This document shows, in pieces, positions 28,208 through 36,596 of a stretch of DNA of 64,000 bases. A model generated the notes under the pieces. That model had not been told where the DNA came from and ran no database searches. It worked only from the letters and a program-made list of their open reading frames with translations. Positions within the stretch are counted from its first letter, which is position 1. Each line of letters starts with the position of its first letter. The position numbers were made by a program, and so were the translations under genes. Location of the stretch: assembly GCA_903828665.1 (NCBI GenBank), contig CAIKMZ010000007.1, forward strand, positions 36,503 to 100,502. The letters run 5' to 3'. Source of the stretch: an uncultured beta proteobacterium. GTDB taxonomy: Bacteria > Pseudomonadota > Gammaproteobacteria > Burkholderiales > Burkholderiaceae_C.

Positions 28208-28347
28208 TTCGCTAGGGGTGCTGTCCTTCGGGGCGGCTGAGAAAAAACCCTATGAACCTGTATGTGTGGTCTCTGATTTCAGGGGCACACACTATGCGTT
28301 TTGGTAAATGCCAAAAACGCACAAGGTAATTCTTGCGCAGGGAAGCG
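28208..28347 (+). promoter_or_regulatory. TPP riboswitch (THI element) with an unusual insertion
   Basis: Conserved blocks are in order: CTAGGGGTGC, a P3 hairpin CTGTCC-TTCG-GGGCGG, GGCTGAGA, ACCC, TATGAACCTG, and finally GTAATTCTTGCGCAGGGAAGCG, which matches the aptamer 3' consensus (UAAU...GCGNAGGGAAG). CGCT at the start can pair with AGCG at the end as P1. Between GAACCTG and the 3' block lie about 60 extra bases forming two hairpins. It sits 70 bases before a TonB receptor gene and should control the three-gene operon in response to thiamine pyrophosphate. Confidence 0.75.
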
Positions 28348-28416
28348 TCGCCAGGCACCGTCCGTTTCAAACCGGACGAGCTTGGCACTCCCCCTGCCGT
28401 CGAAAAAGGAACATCG

Positions 28417-30591
28417 ATGGCACTCTCTTTGAAATTGACTCCGCTGGTGGCCGCACTCGCGGCACTGGCAACCCTTTCCACCCACGCGCAGATCGCGCCG
28501 CAACGCATGGAGACGGTCACCGTCACCGGCAAGGCGGCGCCGCTGCTGGACGTCGACAACGCCGATGTTGGCGGCTTCGGCGTCGCGCTGGCCAAGACGC
28601 CGCAAAGCGTGACCGTGCTGACAAGCGATCTGCTGACCGGCAACGCCGTGCAGTCGTTGTCGCAGGCGCTCAAGCTCGACGCCTCGCTATCGGACAACTA
28701 CAACACGACCGGCTACATCGAAAGCGTCTCGGTGCGCGGCTTCCTGCTCGACCAGAGCGGCAACTACAGCCGCAACGGGCTGGCGATCTCGAATTACGCG
28801 CCGGTTGCGCTGGAGAACAAGGAACGCATCGAGGTCCTCAAGGGCGTGGCCGGTCTGCAGTCGGGCGTCTCGGCGCCCGGCGGCCTGGTCAATTACGTCA
28901 CCAAGGTGCCGCTGAAGTACGCCTTCACCGCGGTCTCGGTCGGGGTCGATAGCAATGGCGCGGCCAAGGTCCATCTCGATGCCAGCCGTGTCTTCGGTGG
29001 CGTCGGCCTGCGCCTCAACGTGGTCGATGAGCACATGGATTCGCCATTCGACCAGTCAAGCGGCTCGCGCCAGTTGTTCAGTCTCGCACTGGCCACGGCG
29101 CTCGGGCGCGACACGTCGGTGTCGGCCAACTTCGAATACCAGCGCCAGAGCCAGCCTTCGGTGCCCGGGCTCGGGCTGCTCGACAGCAATGGCGACGGCG
29201 TCGGCGACACGCTGCCCAGTCCGATCAATCCTCGTCTGAACCTCAACAACCAGAGCTGGTCGCTGCCGTTCCAGGTCAACGCCACGACCGCCGAGATTGC
29301 GCTCAACCACCGCTTCAGTGCCGACTGGCAGGGTCGTTTCGCCGCGAACACTCAAACCAGCATCATCAACGACCGGATCGCGTTTCCGGATGGCTGCAGC
29401 AGCGGCGCGACCTACGTCTATCCGGGCCTGTGCGGTAACGGCGACGTCGATGTCTACGACTACCGCAGCGAAGGCGAGCGCCGCAGCCTGACCAGCTGGG
29501 ACGCGCGTCTGGATGGAAAGTTCAAAGCCCTGGGCATGCAGCAGGCGGCCCGCCTCGGCTTGAGCGGCCGCAGCAGCCGCGCCGACCTGCCGGCGATGCA
29601 GGCCTACAACTACGTCGGCACCACGAACATCTTCGCGCCCATTGCGCTGCCGGCTGATCCGACGCTGACGGTGCTCAACACCAACAGCCGGGAGCGCGCG
29701 CTCGAAGCCTATGGATCACTCGTGTCTGATCTGGGCGCCAATGTGCAGTCCTTCATCGGCGTGCGCGTCTCGCGTCTGAGTCGCAGCAGCGAACAGAGCG
29801 ACGGCAGCGAGGCGGTCTCGTTCGAGCAGACCGTCAGCACACCCTGGGCCGGCCTGGCCTGGACGCCAAGCGCTGGCACCACGCTTTATGCGTCCTGGGG
29901 CCAGGGCGTGGAACTCGAGACCGTGCCGAACAAGCCGGCCCTTTTCGCCAACCCGGGCCAGGTGCTGCCGGCGCTCAAGAGCGAGCAGACCGAGATCGGC
30001 ATCAAGTGGCAGGCGCATCCGCGCCTGCTGCTGAGCGCGGCGGCCTTCAGCATCGACAAGCCCTATGCCGACGACCTGCCCGGCACCGTTGCCAATCCGT
30101 TGCCGCTGCGCGTGGCCGGCGCCAAGACGGCGCGCCATCGCGGCTTCGAGCTGACGGCTGCCGGCCGCGTCGACAGCGCGCTGTCGCTGCAGGCCAGCCT
30201 GATGGCGCTGGACGCCACCTACACCCAGGCTGTCGACCCGTCGCTGGTGGGGCAGCGCGTGACCAATGTGCCGCGTTTCAAGGGCTCGCTGTTTGCCGAC
30301 TACAAGATTGCCGCCGTGCCAGGCCTGTCGCTCAACGGCCTTGCCAGTTTCGAAGGCGCCAAGACGGCGACGGCCGACGGCAGCGTCGAGCTGCCGCGCG
30401 CCTGGCAGCTCGACCTTGGTGGCAGCTACCAGCAGCGCCTGGCCGGCCACGTCACGACCTGGCGGCTGAACGTGGAGAACCTGACCGACCGCGCCTACTG
30501 GCGCGAGGCGCCGACCACCGACTGGGGCGGCATCTACCTGTTCCCGTCGACGCCGCGCACGGTGCGGCTGAGCGCTACGGTAGAGTTCTAG
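28417..30591 (+). CDS. TonB-dependent outer-membrane receptor, probable thiamine receptor
   Basis: The 724-residue product from the ATG at 28417 (ribosome site AAAAAGGA) has a signal peptide ending near STHAQ and a TonB-box-like segment METVTVTG. A plug domain follows (GVALAKTPQSVTVLTSDLLTG; RIEVLKGVAGLQSGVSAPGG), then a 22-strand-type barrel ending RTVRLSATVEF with the C-terminal Phe required for barrel insertion. It would bind a substrate outside the cell and pass it inward using TonB-ExbBD energy. By family alone it would be called a siderophore receptor. The TPP riboswitch upstream and the PnuC-type gene three bases downstream favour thiamine or a precursor. Confidence 0.85.
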   Translation: MALSLKLTPLVAALAALATLSTHAQIAPQRMETVTVTGKAAPLLDVDNADVGGFGVALAKTPQSVTVLTSDLLTGNAVQSLSQALKLDASLSDNYNTTGYIESVSVRGFLLDQSGNYSRNGLAISNYAPVALENKERIEVLKGVAGLQSGVSAPGGLVNYVTKVPLKYAFTAVSVGVDSNGAAKVHLDASRVFGGVGLRLNVVDEHMDSPFDQSSGSRQLFSLALATALGRDTSVSANFEYQRQSQPSVPGLGLLDSNGDGVGDTLPSPINPRLNLNNQSWSLPFQVNATTAEIALNHRFSADWQGRFAANTQTSIINDRIAFPDGCSSGATYVYPGLCGNGDVDVYDYRSEGERRSLTSWDARLDGKFKALGMQQAARLGLSGRSSRADLPAMQAYNYVGTTNIFAPIALPADPTLTVLNTNSRERALEAYGSLVSDLGANVQSFIGVRVSRLSRSSEQSDGSEAVSFEQTVSTPWAGLAWTPSAGTTLYASWGQGVELETVPNKPALFANPGQVLPALKSEQTEIGIKWQAHPRLLLSAAAFSIDKPYADDLPGTVANPLPLRVAGAKTARHRGFELTAAGRVDSALSLQASLMALDATYTQAVDPSLVGQRVTNVPRFKGSLFADYKIAAVPGLSLNGLASFEGAKTATADGSVELPRAWQLDLGGSYQQRLAGHVTTWRLNVENLTDRAYWREAPTTDWGGIYLFPSTPRTVRLSATVEF

Positions 30592-30594
30592 CCC

Positions 30595-31218
30595 ATGCTG
30601 GCCACCGCGTTCACGCTGCTGGGCTCGGCTGTGACCTGGCTCGAGCTGTTCGCGTTCTTTTTGGCGCTGGCCAACATCGCGTGCAACGTGTTCGAGATCC
30701 ACTGGGGTTGGCCGCTGACGATCATCGCCAGCGGCCTTTATGCCTGGCTGTTCTACGCGAGCAAGCTTTACGGCGAAGCGGGCGTGAACCTGTTCTTTGT
30801 CGTCACCGCGTTCTGGGGCTGGTGGCAGTGGCTTCGCGGGCACCGCGCCGGCTCCGACGCCGCGCTGCGCATCGCGCGGCTCGATGCGCGCGGCTGGCGC
30901 TGGTGTGTTGCGGGCTACGCCGTGCTGTGGCTGCTGTGCGCGCTGCTGCTGCGCAGCGTGACCGATTCCGATGTGCCCTGGGCTGATGGTTTCGTCACCG
31001 CGGGCAGCGTCGTCGGCACCGTGTTGCTGGCGCGCAAGCTGATCGAGAACTGGCCGCTGTGGCTGCTGGTCAACGCGGCGAGCATCGCGCTGTTTGCCTA
31101 CAAGGGCCTGCAGCTGACCGTGCTGCTCTACGTGATCTTCTTCGGTCTGGCGATCTGGGGCTGGCATGGCTGGAAGCAGCGCATGGGCAGCAGCACCATC
31201 GAAGGCGGTGCGCCATGA
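30595..31218 (+). CDS. pnuT: PnuC/PnuT family transporter, probable thiamine permease
   Basis: A 207-residue inner-membrane protein with about seven hydrophobic segments and the PnuC-family aromatic motif VVTAFWGWWQWLRG. PnuC-type carriers move vitamins by facilitated diffusion and rely on a cytoplasmic kinase to trap the substrate. PnuT is the thiamine-linked branch, assigned in other genomes by TPP riboswitch context. Here it lies three bases after the TonB receptor and overlaps the next kinase gene by four bases (ATGA). Nicotinamide riboside transport is the alternative, but the riboswitch makes thiamine the better guess. Confidence 0.82.
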   Translation: MLATAFTLLGSAVTWLELFAFFLALANIACNVFEIHWGWPLTIIASGLYAWLFYASKLYGEAGVNLFFVVTAFWGWWQWLRGHRAGSDAALRIARLDARGWRWCVAGYAVLWLLCALLLRSVTDSDVPWADGFVTAGSVVGTVLLARKLIENWPLWLLVNAASIALFAYKGLQLTVLLYVIFFGLAIWGWHGWKQRMGSSTIEGGAP

Positions 31219-31748
31219 CGCAGCCGCGCGCCATCTGCATCATCGGTGCCGAGAGCACTGGCAAGACGACGCTGGCGCAGTCGTTGGCGGCGCATTTCGA
31301 CAGCCCGTGGGTGCCCGAGTACCTGCGCACGTTCTGCGACTTGCAGGGCCGCACGCCGACGCGCGACGAGCAGGTGCAAATACTGCAAACGCAGCATGAC
31401 GGTGTGCTGGCGGCGCATCTGGTGGCCATCGACAAGGGCGCGCCTTTTGTGTTTTGCGACACCGCGCCGCTGCTGACGGCCATATACAGCGAATTTCTCT
31501 TTGACGACGTTTCCTTGCATGCGCGCGCGCGCCAAATGCACGCACGCTACGCCATGACCCTGCTGCTGGCGCCCGACATCGCCTGGGTTGCCGACGGGCT
31601 GCAGCGCGACGGCGAACAGGTGCGCGGACCGGTGACGCAGATGATCGAGCGCGAACTCGCCGTCATCACGCAGCCGGTCGTCACCATCACCGGCCAGGGC
31701 GACGCCCGCCTGCAATCAGCCATCGCGGCCGTCACGGCGTACCGATGA
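31215..31748 (+). CDS. NadR-type P-loop kinase, candidate thiamine kinase
   Basis: A 177-residue soluble protein. It starts AICIIGAESTGKTTLAQSLA (Walker A, residues 7-26) and has VFCDTAPL as a likely Walker B. DIAWVADGLQRDGEQV resembles the WVDDGLR segment of the ribosylnicotinamide kinase domain of NadR. No adenylyltransferase or HTH domain is present. Coupling to the transporter gene and the riboswitch suggests it phosphorylates the imported vitamin, trapping it inside. If so it is not of the YcfN or ThiN/TPK fold. The last 17 bases overlap the convergent patatin gene. The function is inference. Confidence 0.75.
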   Translation: MTQPRAICIIGAESTGKTTLAQSLAAHFDSPWVPEYLRTFCDLQGRTPTRDEQVQILQTQHDGVLAAHLVAIDKGAPFVFCDTAPLLTAIYSEFLFDDVSLHARARQMHARYAMTLLLAPDIAWVADGLQRDGEQVRGPVTQMIERELAVITQPVVTITGQGDARLQSAIAAVTAYR

Positions 31749-33903
31749 ACAGGTAGGCGTTGGCCGAGCCGCTGCTCGAGCGCCCCAGGCCGACGTAGAC
31801 CGGGCCGAAGGAGGTCTCGCCGCCAGCGTAGAGAAGGGTCGAGTTGAGCCAGCCGCTAGGGTTCAATTCCGACAAGGGCATGCCAACCTTGCCAGCTTCG
31901 AGCGCAAGGCCCAAGCGCATGTCACCGCGCATTCCGAGCGGCATGCGCCCGACGATTCGTTCACCCCGCACATGAGCATAGCTCACCTTGTCACCCAGCA
32001 ACTGGCCGGAGGCATAGCCCGACAGGTTCAGAAAGCCGCCGAGCTTGGCTGCGTCCTGCGCCGGCAACTGGCCGTGGCTTGCGCCGTCGTAGCTTGCGCG
32101 AACCCCGAGCACCCAGTCGCCTATCGGGTACGCACCGTTGAGCCCGAGCGCCACGCGCCCGTAAGCATCGCGCGAGGATTCGAACCAGCTTGCGCGCGCC
32201 GACCAGCCGCGCGATGGGAAGTAGAGTTGATCGAGCTGGTCGAGTTCGACACTGGCCAGCCAGCCGCTGGTGCGCAGCGGCTCGATGGGCAGGATCGGCA
32301 CGCCCGTGTCGAGTCGGACCGAGCGTTGTTCCTCGCGCCAGCCTAGGCGCGCCTGACCCAGCAAACCGATGTTGATACCGGCTGACAGATCTAGTCGGCT
32401 CACGTTATCGCGGTAGGTCGAAATGCGCAGATCGCCGATGTAGACGGCGGCATCCTCGCGCCGCACCGAGCCATGGGCTTCGACGAAATAGCGCTGCGCT
32501 GCATCCAGCGGCTGATACCACTCGGCCGCGATGCCGGTGTCGCTGCCTAGTTCGCCCGCCAGCAGCAGCTCGCCGCCGAGCGGGTTGAGCCAGGTCTTCT
32601 GGTAGGCCGCGCGCAGGCTGTAGGTGGAGCCGCCGCTCAGGCTTGAATTCAGGTTCAGGCCCATGCGCACGTAGTCTGGCCCCCAGCTCTTTTCCGTGGG
32701 CAGGATGCGCAGGACATTGCGCTCGTGCTGGGGCAGCAGCGTGTAGTCCACACGTTCGTAGTAGCCGTCGCCGTAGGCGCGCAGCAGGTCACGGTTTAGT
32801 CCCTTGGTGTCAAGAGGTTGATCGACCTTTTGTTGCAGGTAGCGTGTCAGGGTGACCGGATTGACGGTTTGCAACCCGGCGACTTCGATGGCGTCGACGC
32901 GCGGCCGCTGCATGGCCGGTACCGCCAAGCTCTCGCGCCAGGCGGCATAGGCAGGCTCGTCGACCGACAGGCGCTGCAGGGCGGCCATGACAGCCTGGGT
33001 GGCGCTGCGGCCGCGGTCGGCCGCTTCGCCGTTGCGGTCGAAATCGGCAGCCGTGATGCCCTCGAGTTCGGGCTTGATATAGATATCACCCGAATTTAGG
33101 TTGGCGAGTGACTGCGTCACGTTCTGCTCCGTGAGGATGGCCACCATCTGCGCCGAGACCGAGAGCAAACCGCTGATCGCGCTGGCCTTGAGCAGGGGTG
33201 AGCCGACGTTGACCGCGATCACCACCTGCGCGCCGCAGCGCTCGCGTACCTCGCGGATTGGAACGTTGTCGACCAGACCGCCATCGACCAGCTTGCGCCC
33301 GCGGTATTCGAGCGGCGCCATCAGTCCGGGTACCGACATGCTGGCGCGCATCGCCTGCGTCAGGCTGCCGTCGCGGTAGACCACGCGCTCGCCGCTGGCG
33401 ATGTCGGTGGCGATGATGGAAACCGGCAGCGGCAGAGATTCGATCAGCCGCTCGCCGGCATCAGCATGCACCAGCTGATTGAAAAACAGCTTGATTTTCT
33501 GGCCCGAGACTACACCGGGTGGCGTCATGGCACCCTGGGCGTTGACGCCGGTTTCGCTGCCGGGCAGGTAGCGCTGCGTCAGGCGCTTGTTGCGGTAGTT
33601 AACCTCGTCGTAGGCCGGGTTGTCCTGGAACATGTCTTTCCAGTCAGCACCGGCCATTTCGCGGCGCATGGTCGCCGGGTCGAGCCCGGCGGCCCAGGCA
33701 CCGGCGATCAGCGCGCCCATGCTGGTGCCGGCCACGCAGTCCACCGGGACGCGCAGTTGCTCCAGCACCTCGAGTACACCGATATGCGCGGCGCCGCGCG
33801 CGCCGCCGCCACCGAGTACGAGACCGACGCGCGGCCGTTCGTCTGCCATGGCGACGACGGCGCTGGCAGTGAGGGCGAGCGCGATCAGCGTGAGACGGCG
33901 CAT
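31732..33903 (-). CDS. Patatin-like phospholipase with POTRA and outer-membrane barrel (PlpD type)
   Basis: A 723-residue exported protein. A signal peptide (residues 1-20) is followed by a patatin domain with the oxyanion motif GGGGARG (31-37), nucleophile Ser61 in GTSMG and catalytic Asp207 in KLVDGGLVDN. A single POTRA-like segment (about 325-390, VDAIEVAGLQTVNPVTL) and a 16-strand-like barrel end in an aromatic-containing tail. The layout is that of type Vd autotransporters such as PlpD. The ATG at 33903 shares one base with the stop of the alpha/beta hydrolase gene. The passenger may stay cell-bound or be released. Confidence 0.9.
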   Translation of the reverse strand: MRRLTLIALALTASAVVAMADERPRVGLVLGGGGARGAAHIGVLEVLEQLRVPVDCVAGTSMGALIAGAWAAGLDPATMRREMAGADWKDMFQDNPAYDEVNYRNKRLTQRYLPGSETGVNAQGAMTPPGVVSGQKIKLFFNQLVHADAGERLIESLPLPVSIIATDIASGERVVYRDGSLTQAMRASMSVPGLMAPLEYRGRKLVDGGLVDNVPIREVRERCGAQVVIAVNVGSPLLKASAISGLLSVSAQMVAILTEQNVTQSLANLNSGDIYIKPELEGITAADFDRNGEAADRGRSATQAVMAALQRLSVDEPAYAAWRESLAVPAMQRPRVDAIEVAGLQTVNPVTLTRYLQQKVDQPLDTKGLNRDLLRAYGDGYYERVDYTLLPQHERNVLRILPTEKSWGPDYVRMGLNLNSSLSGGSTYSLRAAYQKTWLNPLGGELLLAGELGSDTGIAAEWYQPLDAAQRYFVEAHGSVRREDAAVYIGDLRISTYRDNVSRLDLSAGINIGLLGQARLGWREEQRSVRLDTGVPILPIEPLRTSGWLASVELDQLDQLYFPSRGWSARASWFESSRDAYGRVALGLNGAYPIGDWVLGVRASYDGASHGQLPAQDAAKLGGFLNLSGYASGQLLGDKVSYAHVRGERIVGRMPLGMRGDMRLGLALEAGKVGMPLSELNPSGWLNSTLLYAGGETSFGPVYVGLGRSSSGSANAYLFIGTP

Positions 33904-34610
33904 TAGATCGGCACCGCCGCCAGCCACGCCGCCAGCGCGGCGCTGACCTGCTGCGGTTGCTCGATCGTGGACAGGTGACCGCAGTGCTCGACCACGACGA
34001 GTTGGGCGCCCGGAATCAACGCTGCCATTTCGATGTGCAGTTCCAGCGGTGTCAGCAGGTCTTCGCGGCCGCACAACACGAGCATTGGGCACTGAATGCG
34101 GGGCAGGAAAGGACGACTGTCGATGCGGCCCATGATGGCTCGCTGCTGGCGCTCGAATGCGGCGGGCCCGACGCTATGCGCCATATCCTCGACGAGTTTG
34201 ACGATCGATCGATCGGCGACGTGGTCGGGATGCAGCAGCCTGGGCGTGAGGCTGTCGATGACCGCTTGGAAGTCGGTCTTCGCCAGTGCCATTAGGTTCT
34301 TGCGCGACTCGATCGCCGGCGCCGAATCAGGACGCGAATTAGTGTCGAGCAGGGCCAGCGCGACGACACGCTCGGGGGCCTGGCGCATGATCTCCATGGC
34401 GACGTAGCCGCCCATCGAAAGCCCCGCCAGCGCGAAGCGTTCGGCCGGTGCCTTGGCGAGTGCAGCAGCGGCGAGTGCGGCGATCGAGTCGTGCTCGCTG
34501 ATGTCGGCCGTGACGAGCGAATGGCATTGGGCAAGGAACGCCGCCTGATGCTGCCAAAGGCGCTCGTCATCGAGCAGGCCAGGCACAGCGTAGAGTGGAA
34601 AATTGTTCAT
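33903..34610 (-). CDS. Alpha/beta hydrolase
   Basis: A 235-residue cytoplasmic hydrolase with the nucleophile elbow GLSMGG (Ser65), a likely acid in CGREDLLTP and catalytic His in EHCGHLSTIE near the C-terminus. The short form starting FPLYAVPGLLDDERLWQ resembles MenH/BioH-sized esterases, but the substrate is unknown. It sits directly upstream of the patatin gene with one shared base, suggesting a joint role in lipid or ester breakdown. Dispersed repeat copy B begins about 70 bases upstream. Confidence 0.85.
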   Translation of the reverse strand: MNNFPLYAVPGLLDDERLWQHQAAFLAQCHSLVTADISEHDSIAALAAAALAKAPAERFALAGLSMGGYVAMEIMRQAPERVVALALLDTNSRPDSAPAIESRKNLMALAKTDFQAVIDSLTPRLLHPDHVADRSIVKLVEDMAHSVGPAAFERQQRAIMGRIDSRPFLPRIQCPMLVLCGREDLLTPLELHIEMAALIPGAQLVVVEHCGHLSTIEQPQQVSAALAAWLAAVPI

Positions 34611-34679
34611 GACGATGGGGAAGAAGTCGCGTGGGTGGCGGGTCAGGGATCAACGGGACCATTATTCACCATCACCCCA

Positions 34680-34797
34680 GCTTTCGTTGCGAGGCCAAAG
34701 GCCGTGGCAATCCATGCCCCGGTTTGTCATGCCAGACTCAATCCGGCATCCACTGCCAGGCCGGCTGTGGATTGCAGGTCAAACCCGCAATGACATT
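34680..34797 (+). repeat. Dispersed intergenic repeat, copy B
   Basis: Blocks CGTTGCGAGGCC, GCCGTGGCAATCC, CGGTTTGTCATGCC, CAATCCGGCATCC, TGGATTGCAGGTC and CAATGACATT occur in the same order as in copy A on the opposite strand near 15.1 kb. There is no open frame. It lies between the hydrolase start and the S41 protease end. Confidence 0.65.
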
Positions 34798-34824
34798 CAA
34801 GAAGCTGGATTGCCGCGCCTCATC

Positions 34825-36405
34825 TCAGCGCGTGAGGATCCGGTTGGTCAGGAATGGGTTCTTGAACAACTCGCCGTCGGTCGTAAACGGTGTTTTCGCC
34901 TTGGCCGCGGCGGCTAGGCCGCTCGGCGTCGGACAACTGCCGTTGGCGCGGTATTGCAGTGCCGCTGCGACGCGCGCCTCGCTCGCGTTGCCCAGTGCAT
35001 GGGTGAAGTCGTCGCCGATAGAGCAGCCCGGCAGCACGGCGTTGGCAGCCAGGCCGGTTGTGGCACCGTTCTGCGGGGCGAAGCCGTCGGTGTAGTCGCC
35101 GAAGCCCGCCGCGTTCACGCCCTTGAACTGGATCGAGAAGTAGGTCGTGCCGCAGTTGTCCGTTGGGTAAAAGCCGTAAGGCTTGCCGCAGGTGGTGGAG
35201 CCGATCTGGATCACCTCGACCCCGGCGCCGCGCAGGCTGTTGATGATGGATTCGCTGGCCGAGCAGGTTTCGGATCCCGTCAGCACAAAGACACGCGAGA
35301 GATTCAGAAAGGGCAAGGCCGTGCCGGCCGGTGTTGTGCTCAGGCCGGCCGCTGTCGATTGAAAAGGCGTCGGCCTGATGGTATTCCCTGTGACCGGATC
35401 GACGCTCGGATGCTTGGCGTTGAAAGTCAGCAACTCGAAGGTCTTGCTGCTCGTGCGCGCTGGCCCTGCAATCATGTAGGCCAGCTCACTGGCAACCACC
35501 AGATAGCCGCCGCCGTTGTAGCGCAGGTCCAGCACCAGATCGGACACGTTGGCGTTCTTGAGCTGCGTCACCGCGCTGATCAGCGCCGGCTCGGCGGTGG
35601 CGATATGGTCGTTGAACAGCATGTAGCCGACCGTGCCACCGGCCAGCGTGCCGACGTTCTGCACCGGTGCCGAGGTGATGTTGGCTGACACCATGGTGAT
35701 GGTGCGGGTGTTGGCCGAGCCCTGATCCTGCACCACGAAGGTATGGGATTCACCGGCGTTGGTGGGAAACAGTCCGGCATTGAGCACATTGACCCCGGCT
35801 TGTGTCGCGTCGTTGACCAGATCGACGCCGTCGACCCGCAGGATGCTGGCACCGCGCGCTAGTGCCGCGCCAGAGCTGGTGGCGGGCGTGCCCGGTTCCG
35901 TGTAGGCGACCACCGCGTGGCGTGGCACCGTCGAGCGCAGCAATGCCCAGGTCGCACCGTAGCCGGCTTGTACGCCGGAAGTTGACAACTGCTCCCACAC
36001 CGGCGTTTCATAGGTGAAGTGAAACTTGTCCTTCGCGGCACCGCTTGCGGTCAGGCTGCTGGTCTTGAGCGCATTGAAATAACTGATGGCGTTGCTGTAG
36101 TTCGCAGGCGCGGGGTAGGGCACTTCGCTATACCAGAGGTAGGTGTCATAGGTCCAGGCCGCCAGCCAGTTCTGCTCGTCGAGCAGTGTGCCCAGGGTGT
36201 CAGGATAGGCCACACCCGTAATGGGGTCGGTCCCCATGCGTGGCGCAATGCACCTGGCCGCCAAGGTCGATGCCGCAGGCAGGCTGGCGAATCCGATGCC
36301 GCCCCCACCACCACCGCCGCTACTTCCGCCGCCGCCCCCACAACTGGCGAGCAGGACTGCCGCGGCCAACGTGATTGCTAATCTGATCATCAATCGTGAC
36401 CTCAT
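34825..36405 (-). CDS. S41 family (carboxyl-terminal-processing type) lipoprotein peptidase
   Basis: The 526-residue product starts with a lipoprotein signal (AAAVLLASC, lipid-bearing Cys22). A glycine/serine run (23-38) follows and could act as a flexible tether. A PDZ-like region lies at about 160-245 (ASILRVDGVDLVNDATQAGV). The S41 core has VLDLRYNGGGYL, a candidate nucleophile Ser384 in CSASES and Lys408 in TTCGKPY, 24 residues apart as in Tsp/CtpA. It is probably anchored in a membrane facing the periplasm. The substrate is unknown and no partner gene is adjacent. Confidence 0.85.
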   Translation of the reverse strand: MRSRLMIRLAITLAAAVLLASCGGGGGSSGGGGGGGIGFASLPAASTLAARCIAPRMGTDPITGVAYPDTLGTLLDEQNWLAAWTYDTYLWYSEVPYPAPANYSNAISYFNALKTSSLTASGAAKDKFHFTYETPVWEQLSTSGVQAGYGATWALLRSTVPRHAVVAYTEPGTPATSSGAALARGASILRVDGVDLVNDATQAGVNVLNAGLFPTNAGESHTFVVQDQGSANTRTITMVSANITSAPVQNVGTLAGGTVGYMLFNDHIATAEPALISAVTQLKNANVSDLVLDLRYNGGGYLVVASELAYMIAGPARTSSKTFELLTFNAKHPSVDPVTGNTIRPTPFQSTAAGLSTTPAGTALPFLNLSRVFVLTGSETCSASESIINSLRGAGVEVIQIGSTTCGKPYGFYPTDNCGTTYFSIQFKGVNAAGFGDYTDGFAPQNGATTGLAANAVLPGCSIGDDFTHALGNASEARVAAALQYRANGSCPTPSGLAAAAKAKTPFTTDGELFKNPFLTNRILTR

Positions 36406-36596
36406 GTTGCGTATTCTCCGCTGAAGATTTGCTGCACCTATTCTGACGATAGCCTGCTTTCGATTTGATTACTATCCTTATAGGTGATATGTCGACTGGG
36501 TCAAAGCAAAGCACTTCATCATTGTGTAACAGCCCTCGTTGCTCTCTTGATTAAACTGCGTGCGCTTCATCCGTCCATTTTGAGGAGTGTCCTTTC

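Larger units (their letters stand above)
27927..28416. other. Long divergent intergenic region with two TPP-riboswitch-like elements
   Basis: This 490-base gap separates the RND adaptor (leftward) and the TonB receptor (rightward). The left ~180 bases should hold the efflux promoter; no operator was recognised. The right part carries two copies of a TPP-aptamer 5' core, annotated separately. No open frame in it looks like a gene. Confidence 0.7.

Noticed and set aside
28417..30591. Siderophore receptor as the primary reading of the TonB gene
   Set aside because: No Fur box or siderophore gene nearby was seen, while TPP-riboswitch blocks and a PnuC-type gene flank it; kept only as an alternative.
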